This document shows, one piece after another, positions 43,812 to 52,389 of a stretch of DNA of 64,000 nt. The stretch is from Neobacillus cucumis (lineage in GTDB: Bacteria > Bacillota > Bacilli > Bacillales > Cytobacillaceae). Where the stretch lies: the NCBI RefSeq assembly GCF_016908975.1, contig NZ_JAFBEX010000018.1, positions 52,257 through 116,256 on the forward strand, read 5' to 3'. The translations under genes and the position numbers were made by a program. The notes under the pieces are model-generated. The model had not been told where the DNA came from. It saw only the letters and a program-made list of their open reading frames with translations, and made no database searches. Position 1 is the first letter of the stretch. Every line of letters starts with the position of its first letter.

Positions 43812-43838
43812 TTACTTTGTTCATCTATCATACAAACA
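43812..43838. promoter_or_regulatory. Degenerate XylR-type operator
   Basis: TTACTTTGTTCAT, seven bases counted from GTTCAT, ACAAACAC. It lies between the xylB relic and the symporter relic. Confidence 0.45.
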
Positions 43839-44017
43839 CCCATAGAAATAATAAGAGAACATACATGCTATCCGCTTCCAACGGGTTTGTTTTTATTTTC
43901 CTGCTGAATGTTTCTGTTCTTCACTTTTCCAAAAATAATGGATTATTAATTTTTTAAGGAGCCAACAGAATCTGTATGAGCCGGCATAGTCGCTCCCATA
44001 CACGTTTCCTTCCCGCT

Positions 44018-44200
44018 AGAAAAGCTTTTCAATTTTTGTATTAAAAATATCGGCCTCCATTTGCAGCCATGTTTTGCCGTTTTGTGCTCATAGGAGAGAA
44101 CAACGCCCGACTTACAGGTGTGACCTAAAGTTTTACCTCTCGATAAAATTCATGAACCAATCGCACTTTGCAGTCGTTGCATCAATCAAAAATGGCATTA
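44018..44200 (-). pseudogene. xylB (xylulokinase) relic
   Basis: Two stretches match the intact xylB at the DNA level. TTTTGCAG...GGCCTCCATTTGCAGCCA (about 44020-44075) corresponds to 37560-37615. CATAGGAGAGAACAACGCCC to about 44180 corresponds to the stretch near 38028-38110. The part between them is deleted and many bases have changed. The frame is gone. Confidence 0.6.
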
Positions 44201-44299
44201 ATTAAAAGCCGAAATAAAAAAACAGACCCAGCGATGAAAATGTCATATTGTAAAGTAAATTGACCTGATTGGAATTAAAATAGTCAGCCTAATTAGAAT

Positions 44300-44545
44300 T
44301 GCAAGAATGAACTATATAGGGGGTTTTACAAGAAAAGTAATAATGCTATCATTTATTCCTTGGAGCACTAGGTGGTTTGGTTTTGATACCCGTGTCATTT
44401 CTGTGCGATTCTCTACATTAAGAAAAGCCTAGGATTAAATTATATGACTGAGGGAATTGTGGTAAGTTCCATCTTAGTTAGAGCCATAATCGGGGCAGCT
44501 GTTAGTGGGAAATTATCTGATAAATTTGGAAGAAAAAAAACGTCA
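44300..44545 (+). pseudogene. N-terminal relic of a sugar MFS transporter (XylT/AraE type)
   Basis: Across frameshifts the plus strand reads LGALGGLVLIPVSF, then SLGLNYMTEGIVVSSIL, then RAIIGAAVSGKLSDKFGRKK. These are spans 1-2 and the Gly-x-x-Ser-Asp-x-x-Gly-Arg-Lys-Lys loop of sugar:proton symporters. It is cut off by the IS1182 remnant at 44551. Confidence 0.7.
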
Positions 44546-44550
44546 TTGGG

Positions 44551-45003
44551 TTAAGGTATCTTCCTTTTCAATAACGTCAACAAGCTTGTGGCAATAGTCA
44601 ATTTCATTCTCAAGGATATCAGTTGTATTTTGGGTGGGGAATTTATTTTTATATTTTCGTCGAACTGGTAAACTGCTTTTCTAAGTTTTTTAGAGCAATC
44701 CATCAGAATTTCTCTAGGAGATTTCTGATTGTAGCGGGCTTTTGTATGTGTGGCATCCATGATTTTGCTCAACAAATTATCCTGTGGAACAACTAAATCA
44801 TAGATAGCCATATACAGACTGAAAAGCAACGACTGTTGATTTTGGATCCTAATACCCATCACTTGAAATTGATACTATAATTATACAGAAAAAAGGATAT
44901 AATCCCCTTAATTATTAGAAATTATACCTTTTTAAAATATAGCTATTTCGAAGAACTATGTTTATTTGAGCGGAAATCAACAGCCAATTTAGACACACAG
45001 CCC
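44551..45003 (-). mobile_element. IS1182-family insertion sequence remnant with one terminus
   Basis: The minus-strand frame 44862-44551 begins in the transposase N-terminus (IQNQQSLLFSLYMAIYDLVV, PQDNLLSKI). It jumps by an internal deletion to MDATHTKARYNQKSPREILM and KKLRKAVYQFDENIKINSPP. The outer end at 45003-44960 reads GGGCTGTGTGTCTAAATTGG, then CTGTTGATTTCCGCTC, a typical terminus of this IS group. The other end is lost. It interrupts the sugar MFS relic. Confidence 0.8.
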
Positions 45004-45067
45004 TAAATTTTAAAGGAACTTTTTCAGACCTCTCAAAAAAATGTGATGGAGTTTTCCAATAAGCCCA

Positions 45068-45333
45068 CTATTTCGCCAATTCTTCTTTTTTCAGGACTTC
45101 TTCAAGCCCTTGAACTTCTTCTTGAAATCTTCTCTCGCGGCAATCACCTTTATTTATGCTACATAGGGAATTTCAAGGGACATAGCGTCCAATAAGCGAT
45201 TTCAAATTCACCTGTTTTTCCTTGTATTCTAATTTCACATCTGACTTAAATTTCGATTCGGTGCTGAACAATACTATGGCTGGACGGCATGGATGGCAGC
45301 CTGGTCGACAACCGTAAAAGATTTTTCTACCAT
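45068..45333 (-). pseudogene. Decayed HPr (phosphocarrier protein) gene
   Basis: The ATG at 45333 opens MVEKSFTVVDQAAIHA, the N-terminus of HPr with the phosphorylatable His15. One frameshift follows, then STESKFKSDVKLEYK-like sequence (here FSTESKFKSDVKLEYKEKQVN in another frame, broken once), then matches to the region LKSIMGVMSLGIP and to the C-terminal EEVLKKEELAK-type end, stopping at 45068. The total length, 266 bases, is one less than an intact 88-residue HPr gene. Stops and frameshifts kill it. Confidence 0.78.
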
Positions 45334-45401
45334 ATTTCCCCTCCTTTTATGGCTATATCCTTAAGTGTTTTTGCAGTTGATAGGATACAAATCAATAAAC
45401 A

Positions 45402-46169
45402 TCAGTGGTTGATTTTCCCGTATTCCGTTGGCGTACATAATTTTATTTTCACAAAGTTGCGATTGAATGAACGTATGTTTTCAAAACCACTAAGATAAGC
45501 GATTTCGGTAATGCTCTTTTCCGACGATCTTAGTAAATAACAAGCATAGTTAATCCTGGTTCCATTTAAAAAGTCTGCAAAAGACATTCTAACATTCGCA
45601 TTAAAATATTTCGATAAATAATTGTAGCTGTAGCCCAATGTATCCGCAATGCTCTTTAACGAAATTGATTCCGTAAAGTGTTCCTGTATGTAGGTTAGTA
45701 GAGTATGGAGCAATTCCGGGTCTTTTTTATTCACATTCATTAAAGTGGTTTGTCCCATCAGCTCTGATAATAGGTAATAAAGACTAGCCTTATGTTCAAG
45801 AAGGTTTGTGGTATCTTGGAATAATGTCCTGGAAATTAATGTATGTACTTCCGGAGACAGGTTAAATATGGGATTTTCAAGCGCACTATTTTCTGTCATT
45901 CTTTGAAACGTTTGAACGTAGTCTGGAGAAAAAATACAAATGTTAGCCCGAGATTGTGTTTTCGTCAGAAGTGAATGAATTTCATACGGCAATATTAGTA
46001 AGAATTGTCCAGCCTTTAAATGAAATCGTCTTTGATTAATGATTACTTCCATCTCCCCATCATCGAGAAATATTAATTCAAAACAACGGTGGATATGGCT
46101 TGGGAAGTTTAAATTCATGCAATAATAGTTTGTGATTAAATCAAAATGGTGTGCTTCATATAGTAACAT
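45402..46169 (-). CDS. AraC-family transcriptional regulator
   Basis: A 255-residue regulator with an N-terminal cupin-like sensing domain (HIHRCFELIFLDDGEMEVII, LKAGQFLLILPYEIHSL). Two helix-turn-helix motifs form the C-terminal AraC domain (about 170-250: SLKSIADTLGYSYNYLSKYF and ITEIAYLSGFENIRSFNRNF). ATG 46169 has GAGGAAAA upstream; a longer in-frame start at 46274 is less likely. It is divergent from the Gfo/Idh-ThuA operon, 152 bases away, and most likely controls it in response to a sugar or keto-sugar. Confidence 0.87.
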   Translation of the reverse strand: MLLYEAHHFDLITNYYCMNLNFPSHIHRCFELIFLDDGEMEVIINQRRFHLKAGQFLLILPYEIHSLLTKTQSRANICIFSPDYVQTFQRMTENSALENPIFNLSPEVHTLISRTLFQDTTNLLEHKASLYYLLSELMGQTTLMNVNKKDPELLHTLLTYIQEHFTESISLKSIADTLGYSYNYLSKYFNANVRMSFADFLNGTRINYACYLLRSSEKSITEIAYLSGFENIRSFNRNFVKIKLCTPTEYGKINH

Positions 46170-46321
46170 ATTAAGATTTTTCCTCAAAAAATAATAAATT
46201 TTGTCTAGGATTATATAAGTTTTATCTTGTTGTGTCAAATAAAATAGTGATACATTTACCAATATAAAAAACATTCAGAATAATCCATCACACCGCTAAG
46301 CAAATAAAAAGGAGACAAGCT

Positions 46322-47482
46322 ATGAAAAAACTTAAAATAGGAATGGTCGGCTATAAATTTATGGGTAAAGCGCACAGCCATGCCTACAAGGATCTTCCAC
46401 TCTTTTTCCCAAAGACGGTTCACCCTGAAATGAAGGTTATTTGTGGCCGTGACCTGCAGAGCGTGGCTTATGCAGCCAAGCAATTCGGATGGGAAGAATA
46501 CATGACAGATTGGAAAAAGCTCTTAGATAGAAACGATATTGATTTAATCGATATAAATGCCCCAAGTGATGTTCATAAAGAAATAACCATCGCGGCTGCA
46601 CTAGCAGGAAAACATGTTTTTTGCGAAAAACCGTTAGCGCTTACATTAAAAGACTCTAGAGAAATGCTTGAAGTCGTAGAGGCCGCCGGGGTCAAGCATA
46701 TGGTTGGATTCAATTACCGCTTTGCCCCTGCTGTCATGTTGGCGAAAAAGCTTATCGACGAAGGCAGATTGGGAGATATATATCATTTCCGCGCATGGTT
46801 TCTGCAGGATTGGATTGTTGATCCAAGCTTCCCGCTTGTCTGGCGACTTCAGAAGGATATTGCAGGTTCCGGGTCACACGGCGACCTTGGAGCCCATCTT
46901 ATCGATTTGGCCCACTATCTAGTTGGCGATATCACGGAAGTTATCGGTATGAGCGAAACTTTTATTAAGGAACGACCGCTTCCTTTCGAGATGACTGGAT
47001 TATCGGCAAGAGGCAGCGATAGCGGCGAAAAAGGTGAAGTTACGGTAGATGATGCAACACTATTCATGGCCCGTTTTGCGAAAGGAGCATTGGGCAGCTT
47101 TGAAGCCACTCGCTTTGCCACAGGCCATCGCTGTAAAAATTCTTTTGAAATCAACGGTAGTAAGGGCAGCGTCATTTTCGACTTTGAACGCATGAATGAG
47201 CTGCAGGTTTACTTTGCTAATGACGAAGAAGATGTACAAGGCTTCCGCCGCGTCTTAGCGACTGATCCCTCGCACGCTTTTGCGCAACACTGGTGGCCGC
47301 CTGGACACACGATTGGTTATGAGCATACGTTCATCCATGAGGTTGTGGAGCTAATGGAGTCCTTCCGTGAGGATCGTCAGCCTGTGCCAAATTTCCATGA
47401 CGGCGTAAAGTGCCAGCAAGTTTTAGAAGCTGTAGATTTATCAATTGAAAAACGCCAATGGATCCAAATTTCTGAAGTTTAA
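46322..47482 (+). CDS. Gfo/Idh/MocA-family oxidoreductase (1)
   Basis: An NAD(P)-dependent sugar oxidoreductase of 386 residues. The Rossmann start IGMVGYKFMGKAHSHAY, the HVFCEKPLAL motif near 110 with the catalytic Lys, and HGDLGAHLIDLAHYLVGD with the substrate-side Asp and His are all intact. AAAAGGAG precedes the ATG. It heads a three-gene operon with a ThuA-like protein and a second family member. Genes of this kind convert glycosides through 3-keto sugars in several bacteria; the actual substrate here is unknown. Confidence 0.87.
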   Translation: MKKLKIGMVGYKFMGKAHSHAYKDLPLFFPKTVHPEMKVICGRDLQSVAYAAKQFGWEEYMTDWKKLLDRNDIDLIDINAPSDVHKEITIAAALAGKHVFCEKPLALTLKDSREMLEVVEAAGVKHMVGFNYRFAPAVMLAKKLIDEGRLGDIYHFRAWFLQDWIVDPSFPLVWRLQKDIAGSGSHGDLGAHLIDLAHYLVGDITEVIGMSETFIKERPLPFEMTGLSARGSDSGEKGEVTVDDATLFMARFAKGALGSFEATRFATGHRCKNSFEINGSKGSVIFDFERMNELQVYFANDEEDVQGFRRVLATDPSHAFAQHWWPPGHTIGYEHTFIHEVVELMESFREDRQPVPNFHDGVKCQQVLEAVDLSIEKRQWIQISEV

Positions 47483-47513
47483 AATAAAAAAGTTCAAAGG
47501 GAGTGCTTGAGTC

Positions 47514-48251
47514 GTGAAAAAAAAAGCCTTAATCGTTTGGGGAGGGTGGGATGGCCATCAGCCCGAACAGGTAGCGGAAATCTTTAAAGGAATCCTTGAA
47601 GAGGAAAACTTCCAAGTGGAGTTGTCCAACTCTCTTGATTCTTATGCAGACAAGGAAAAATTAAAATCATTGGATTTAATCATTCCCCACTGGACGATGG
47701 GTGAAATCCAAAAAAAATATGTTTTGAATATATCCGAAGCGGTAGCATCAGGGGTAGGGCTGGTAGGATGCCATGGCGGAATGTGTGACTCGTTCCGAAA
47801 TAATGTAGACTGGCAATTTATGACGGGAGGGAATTGGGTTGCCCATCCTGGAAATGATGGTGTGGAATACACCGTGAACATCAAGCATTCCTCAAGTCCG
47901 TTATTAGAGGGTCTCTCTGATTTTAAAATCGTGAGTGAGCAATATTACCTTCATTACGATCCGGCAGTTGAAGTGTTGGCTACCACCCGCTTCCCGGTTT
48001 ATCACGGGCCGCATGCTGCGAATAAGGTGGTTGATATGCCTGTAATCTGGACAAAACGCTGGGGCCTTGGAAATGTGTTTTACTGTTCATTAGGTCATCA
48101 AGCAAACATTATTGCCATTCCGGAAGTCTCGCTGATTATGCGCCGGGGATTTTTGTGGTCTGCCGAAGGGAAGAAACGCGCTGAAGAATTGGATGTGGCG
48201 GCTATTTATGGAAATGTACGTGCCTATACAGGTATGGGGGATAGTCAATAA
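47514..48251 (+). CDS. ThuA-like domain protein
   Basis: A 245-residue protein of the ThuA (trehalose utilisation) family, with a glutamine-amidotransferase-like fold. It shows MKKKALIVWGGWDGHQPEQV at the start, SGVGLVGCHGGMCDSFRNNV near 80-100 and a C-terminal PVIWTKRWGLGNVFYCSLGH. The start is GTG 47514, after AAAGGGAGTG. It lies 31 bases after the first oxidoreductase and 38 bases before the second. ThuA-type proteins accompany Gfo/Idh oxidoreductases in keto-sugar metabolism; its reaction is inferred from that. Confidence 0.85.
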   Translation: MKKKALIVWGGWDGHQPEQVAEIFKGILEEENFQVELSNSLDSYADKEKLKSLDLIIPHWTMGEIQKKYVLNISEAVASGVGLVGCHGGMCDSFRNNVDWQFMTGGNWVAHPGNDGVEYTVNIKHSSSPLLEGLSDFKIVSEQYYLHYDPAVEVLATTRFPVYHGPHAANKVVDMPVIWTKRWGLGNVFYCSLGHQANIIAIPEVSLIMRRGFLWSAEGKKRAEELDVAAIYGNVRAYTGMGDSQ

Positions 48252-48289
48252 GTTCAGTCATTAAAAAAATAATAAACGGAGGATTCATT

Positions 48290-49384
48290 ATGAAAAAACT
48301 TAAAATCGGTATCATTGGTTGTGGTAATATTAGCTCCATTTATATGGAGAACTGCCAGAAGTTCCCTCACCTCAAGCTTATCGCCTGTGCGGACATCGAT
48401 ATCCAGCGTGCCGAGTCTCAAGCTGAAAAATTCGGTATTCCTAAAGCTTGCTCGGTACAAGAGCTGCTGTTAGATGCTGACATTGACTTAGTGATCAATT
48501 TAACCATTCCAAAAGCACATGCCTCTGTGTGCATCCAGGCACTTGAAGCAGGCAAGCATGTCTATACCGAAAAGCCGCTGGCTGTCACACGTGAGGAGGG
48601 AAGACAAATTTTAGAAACAGCCAAGAAACGTAATCTTCTCGTTGGGAGCGCACCTGATACCTTCTTGGGTGCGGGTATTCAAACGGCGATCCATTTAATA
48701 GAACAAAATGAAATTGGGGAACTTGTCGGGGCATCGGCCTTCATGATTTGCCCCGGGCACGAGCATTGGCATCCAGACCCTGCTTTCTATTATGATATAG
48801 GCGGCGGGCCAATGTTTGATATGGGACCTTATTACTTAACGGCCTTAATCGCTCTTTTGGGACCAATTAAACGGATCTCTGGTTCCACTCGGATTAGTTA
48901 CCCTGAAAGAACGGTGCTTAGCACACCGAAAGCCGGTACGAAAATTCAAGTATTGACCCCTACGCACATCTCTGGAGTGATTGATTTTGAATCGGGAGCC
49001 ATCGGCAATCTCACAACAAGCTTTGATGCATTTGGCGGTACCTCTCTCCCCTCGATTGAAATTTACGGCAGTAAAGGCACGTTACTTGTTCCTGATCCCA
49101 ATACGTTCGACGGGCCTGTCAAGATTAGAAAACGAGATGAAAAAGAATTTAAAGAAGTCCCTCTTGCCTATGGGCATGCCCAAAACAGCAGAGGTCTGGG
49201 GGTGGCAGATATGGCTAGAGCCATCCTCGAAGGTGGAAACTATCGTGCAAGCGGCGAGCTAGCTTATCATGTTTTAGAAGCAATGCACGGCTTCCATGAT
49301 TCCTCAGATAGCGGTAAACATTATATAATGGAAAGTACATGTAATCGCCCGGGATCAGTTCCTCTTGAATTGCAGGAAAAGTAA
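48290..49384 (+). CDS. Gfo/Idh/MocA-family oxidoreductase (2)
   Basis: The second NAD(P)-dependent oxidoreductase, 364 residues. The cofactor loop is IGIIGCGNISS (6-16), the catalytic Lys is in HVYTEKPLAVT near 100, and GGGPMFDMGPYYLTALIALL carries the second conserved acidic site. GGAGGATT precedes the ATG. It ends the operon; the sequence after the stop forms a short GC-rich inverted stretch (AAGGGCTGTTCC... GGAAGGCCCTT at about 49391-49420) that may act as terminator. Confidence 0.87.
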   Translation: MKKLKIGIIGCGNISSIYMENCQKFPHLKLIACADIDIQRAESQAEKFGIPKACSVQELLLDADIDLVINLTIPKAHASVCIQALEAGKHVYTEKPLAVTREEGRQILETAKKRNLLVGSAPDTFLGAGIQTAIHLIEQNEIGELVGASAFMICPGHEHWHPDPAFYYDIGGGPMFDMGPYYLTALIALLGPIKRISGSTRISYPERTVLSTPKAGTKIQVLTPTHISGVIDFESGAIGNLTTSFDAFGGTSLPSIEIYGSKGTLLVPDPNTFDGPVKIRKRDEKEFKEVPLAYGHAQNSRGLGVADMARAILEGGNYRASGELAYHVLEAMHGFHDSSDSGKHYIMESTCNRPGSVPLELQEK

Positions 49385-49390
49385 AAATTT

Positions 49391-49422
49391 TAAGGGCTGT
49401 TCCATTTTGGAAGGCCCTTTCA
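49391..49422 (+). terminator. Probable terminator of the Gfo/Idh-ThuA operon
   Basis: AAGGGCTGTTCC and GGAAGGCCCTT pair imperfectly just after the last stop and are followed by TCAAAAC. The T-run is weak. Confidence 0.5.
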
Positions 49423-49553
49423 AAACACAGTTTATATACTCGACCTGGTTATGTTATCTACGCATAATTAACTAGGAAATTTTATTAAAAAATGCATCAA
49501 CGATACTTACAAAGAGGAATCAGAATATCTTTGAATATTATTTGGTCCTTCTC

Positions 49554-49795
49554 CTATGCTGAATCGACTTTTGTGACAATGACATAGTCATCCTCTTTCT
49601 TTCCTTGCAGCCATTTTCCGACGATTTCTCCCGACACGCCCCGGGTATAGACATCGGCCGTATCAATAAAATTCCCAACAAAACGGTCTAAAATTTTAAA
49701 GCTGTCCTGTTCCGTTTTTCCCGGCCAAACGTCATCTTCCCCAAACAAGGCTCACTTACTATTAAACCTGTTTTTCCTAAATAGAGAAATTTCAT
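49554..49795 (-). pseudogene. N-terminal relic of an aldo/keto reductase
   Basis: The minus strand reads MKFLYLGKTGLIVSEPCLG at 49795, shifts frame, and continues GEDDVWPGKTEQDSFKILDR, then NFIDTADVYTRGVSGEIVGK up to VTKV. The tetrad's Asp and Tyr are still there, but the chain is cut after about 75 residues. Confidence 0.7.
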
Positions 49796-49868
49796 TGGTT
49801 CATTTCTTTTTTAATAGCATAAAAAATTAATCGTTAGCGGCTGCAGACCGTCCAATTTTTTCCGGAGA

Positions 49869-50148
49869 TCATACACCGTTTTTATAAATTCTTACCCTTG
49901 CTTCTACTCTTGATTTGGCTAAATCCATACCCGAAAAGCAATCCCAAGGTCTATGCATCGTCCCTACACCAAATGGGTCCGTTCCATCTGCTGAAAACGT
50001 ATGCCAGTAGGCAACGGAAAAACGCAAATGGTCCTTCATAGTTTTGCCGGTGATTACTTCCTCTAGATTATAGTATTTGAATCCCAATGGATTTTTTAAT
50101 CTTTTCCATAAGCCACCTTGTTTATGCTTCCAAAATATTCACTTAATG
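49869..50148 (-). pseudogene. xylA (xylose isomerase) N-terminal relic
   Basis: The minus strand reads EYFGSINKVAYGK, a frameshift and stop, then GFKYYNLEEVITGKTMKDHL, RFSVAYWHTFSADGTDPFGV and MDLAKSRVEARV. These align with residues 3-84 of the intact XylA at 38909-40240 (about 70% alike by eye). Everything beyond is missing. A XylR-type box (50187) and then xylR2 lie upstream, so it was once a divergent xylA-xylR pair. Confidence 0.85.
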
Positions 50149-50186
50149 TTGATTGAACCAAATTAAAATTAATAATAAATTTTTCA

Positions 50187-50216
50187 ATTAGTATATTGAT
50201 TAAACAAACTAATTAA
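50187..50216. promoter_or_regulatory. XylR-type operator of the xylA relic
   Basis: Read on the minus strand: AATTAGTTTGT, seven bases, ATATACTAATT. It stands where the xylA operator of a divergent xylA-xylR pair would be. Confidence 0.65.
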
Positions 50217-50268
50217 ATTACATCTTATAAACTTAAAGCGTTTTTATCAATAGTTTATTTAAAATTTA

Positions 50269-50345
50269 TGTTCAAATTTAGTTTATTTTGGGTATAATAT
50301 TAATATAAAAGTGATGTTTACTTTATTCATCGGATAAACAAATTA
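50269..50345 (+). promoter_or_regulatory. Probable xylR2 promoter with downstream XylR-type operator
   Basis: TTCAAA (50269-50274) about 16-17 bases before TATAAT (50292-50297). Downstream, TTACTTTAT, seven bases, ATAAACAAATT at 50317-50345 is a degenerate box just ahead of the ribosome site, which suggests autoregulation. Confidence 0.5.
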
Positions 50346-50358
50346 GGTGGGAAGAAAC

Positions 50359-51516
50359 TTGGTAATTGCGGATCAAATGTTAGTCAAAAAAATTAATCAA
50401 AAAGTACTTTTAAATGAAATTGTCTCCAACTCTCCAATTTCACGGGCGAGTTTATCCGAAAAAACCGGATTGAATAAATCAACTGTGTCTTCACAAATCA
50501 GCACGTTAATAGAGAAAAATCTTATTTTTGAAATCGGTCAGGGGCAGTCAAGCGGAGGAAGAAAACCGGTAATGCTTTTATTTAATAAAAATGCTGGATT
50601 TTCAATCGGAATTGATGTTGGTGTTGATGATCTAAATGGCATCTTATCCGATTTGAAAGGAAATATTGTCCTCGAGGACCATCAGAAGCTAGATAATCCT
50701 AATGTCGAAACCATTAAAAATCAGTTATGTTCCATGATTAACAGCTTTATCAACCAGATGCCGGATTCACCTTACGGGTTAATCGGCATCGGTTTAGGGG
50801 TACCGGGGCTTGTCAATAATGAACATCAAATTACACTTGCCCCAAATCTCAACTGGTATAAGGATATCGACTTAAAGAAGGTCCTCGAACAAGAATTTCA
50901 AGTACCCGTATTTATTGAAAATGAAGCTAATGCCGGAGCCCACGGAGAGAAAGAATTTGGAGCCGCTAAAGATTATCAAAACCTGGTATTCGTGAGTGTC
51001 GGTACCGGAATTGGGACAGGGATCATTATTAATAACGAATTATATAGAGGGGACATTGGATTTGCTGGGGAAATGGGGCATTTAACGATTGACCTAAATG
51101 GACCTAAATGTAGGTGTGGAAACCGGGGCTGCTGGGAATTGTATGCCTCCGAAAAGGCGATGCTGAATTCCCAGCCAAGTCAACTCCCCAAAAAGTCCAA
51201 GCAGGAAATAATCAATCTCGCCAACCAAAATGACCCTGAAATCTTAAGCGCCTTGCAAAACTTTGGCTACTACTTAGGGGTTGGCTTGGTCAATGTTTTA
51301 AATACGTTTAACCCTCAGGCGGTTGTGGTCCGCAACGATATAATTGAAGCGCTGCCTATCGTCTTAAACTCACTGCGAAATTCCATTTCATCAAGAATCA
51401 ATGATCAATTAGGAAGTAGTTATGAGCTGTTGCTGTCATCTTTAGGAAAAAACGCAACCGCAATGGGAGCATCCTCCCTTGTAATCGAACACTTTTTAGA
51501 AAACGTAAGTACCTGA
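50359..51516 (+). CDS. xylR: Xylose repressor, ROK family (copy 2, B. subtilis-like)
   Basis: A 385-residue ROK repressor. It begins VIADQMLVKKINQKVLLNEI and PISRASLSEKTGLNKSTVSS (winged helix), then IGQGQSSGGRKPVMLLFNK, GIDVGVDDLNGILSDLKG, FIENEANAGAHGEKEFGAA and the Cys cluster CRCGNRGCWELYASEKAM. Read along its length it is closer to B. subtilis XylR than is copy 1. TTG 50359 is the likely start, eight bases after AGGTGG; the GTG at 50347 lies in that site. Its former partner xylA is dead, but this frame is fully intact. Confidence 0.92.
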   Translation: MVIADQMLVKKINQKVLLNEIVSNSPISRASLSEKTGLNKSTVSSQISTLIEKNLIFEIGQGQSSGGRKPVMLLFNKNAGFSIGIDVGVDDLNGILSDLKGNIVLEDHQKLDNPNVETIKNQLCSMINSFINQMPDSPYGLIGIGLGVPGLVNNEHQITLAPNLNWYKDIDLKKVLEQEFQVPVFIENEANAGAHGEKEFGAAKDYQNLVFVSVGTGIGTGIIINNELYRGDIGFAGEMGHLTIDLNGPKCRCGNRGCWELYASEKAMLNSQPSQLPKKSKQEIINLANQNDPEILSALQNFGYYLGVGLVNVLNTFNPQAVVVRNDIIEALPIVLNSLRNSISSRINDQLGSSYELLLSSLGKNATAMGASSLVIEHFLENVST

Positions 51517-51541
51517 AAAATGCTGATAGGAAGCTAGGATA

Positions 51542-51569
51542 ACCGGGCAAAAACTGCCCGGTCCTTTTT
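51542..51569 (+). terminator. Terminator of xylR copy 2
   Basis: ACCGGGCA and TGCCCGGT pair around a 5-base loop, followed by CCTTTTTG, 26 bases after the stop. Confidence 0.85.
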
Positions 51570-51599
51570 GATTGGAGAATTTCCAATAGTCGTACTTAC

Positions 51600-51810
51600 T
51601 GCCATGCATTCCTTCATAATATTTTGGATACATTTCCCTCTTTATTTCTCGCATGAAAAGATTGGTGATTATATTGAAAGGCGTATATTTGCAATTCTTT
51701 CTCTCATAAAAATTTAAGGTGTTTTGGAAAAAATAGCTCATCCACTGTACCGAAAGCATTAATCCGTAAAATTCTATCAGGGAAACATTTTTTATATATA
51801 CAGTAATCAA
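51600..51810 (-). pseudogene. Possible relic of an unrecognised protein
   Basis: A minus-strand frame reads LIEFYGLMLSVQWMSYFFQN, then KYTPFNIITNLFMREIKREM and YPKYYEGMHGSKYDYWKFSN. The composition is protein-like, but no good start or ribosome site is present, and the frame ends inside the xylR2 terminator. I do not recognise it. Confidence 0.3.
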
Positions 51811-52037
51811 CTTGCATTTAATATTGCTCCGATGATTATTATGTCAAAACGTTATTTTACGTAATATTTTACTTCCAGGTATTAAAATAAAAATCGCCTA
51901 CTACTCTACAGCAGGATATATTCTGTAATAGAACTGAAACTCTATAAAAGTAATCTTATCTTTTACTTAATATTAGTTTTAAGTGGATAAATTAATCTAA
52001 CTCATCTAAACCGACCTAATTACCCTTTTGCCCTCTA

Positions 52038-52313
52038 TTAATTTCTTTCAGGAAACTTCACCCAATTTAATGTGGACTCTTCTATAATTCGAGACCTTAT
52101 GATGATTCCATTCTCCAGCAGTTTATGCAATCCTTTGTAAACTTCAGAATGGTTGGGCTTATAATTTAAGTGTTGAAATTGTTTATAAAAATCATTCAAC
52201 ATCCCTTGACCGTAGAGTCTCCCCTGCTCGATCCACGAGAGCAAATACAGCTTTACAAACGCACGTTACTTGATTAAAAAGTTATCTCGGTTGTGTAATT
52301 TTACCTCTTTTTC
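52038..52313 (-). pseudogene. Replication terminator protein (RTP/Tus-type of Bacillus) homologue, broken by a nonsense codon
   Basis: The minus strand reads NFLIK, a TAA at 52268-52266, then RAFVKLYLLSWIEQGRLYGQ, FQHLNYKPNHSEVYKGLHKL and ENGIIIRSRI. This follows B. subtilis RTP (FLVKQRAFLKLYM..., QERLYGLKLLEV..., GFKPNHTEVYRSLHELLDDG). The TAA replaces the Gln codon. No start codon survives upstream, and the C-terminal dimerisation helix is missing. The winged-helix core is otherwise well kept, so the loss looks recent. Confidence 0.75.
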
Positions 52314-52389
52314 TTATTGGTATGACTGGTTTTTTTCGCTATAAATGGAGTAGTTACTTCTTTAATTGTAGAGATCTTTTCCTTAAATA

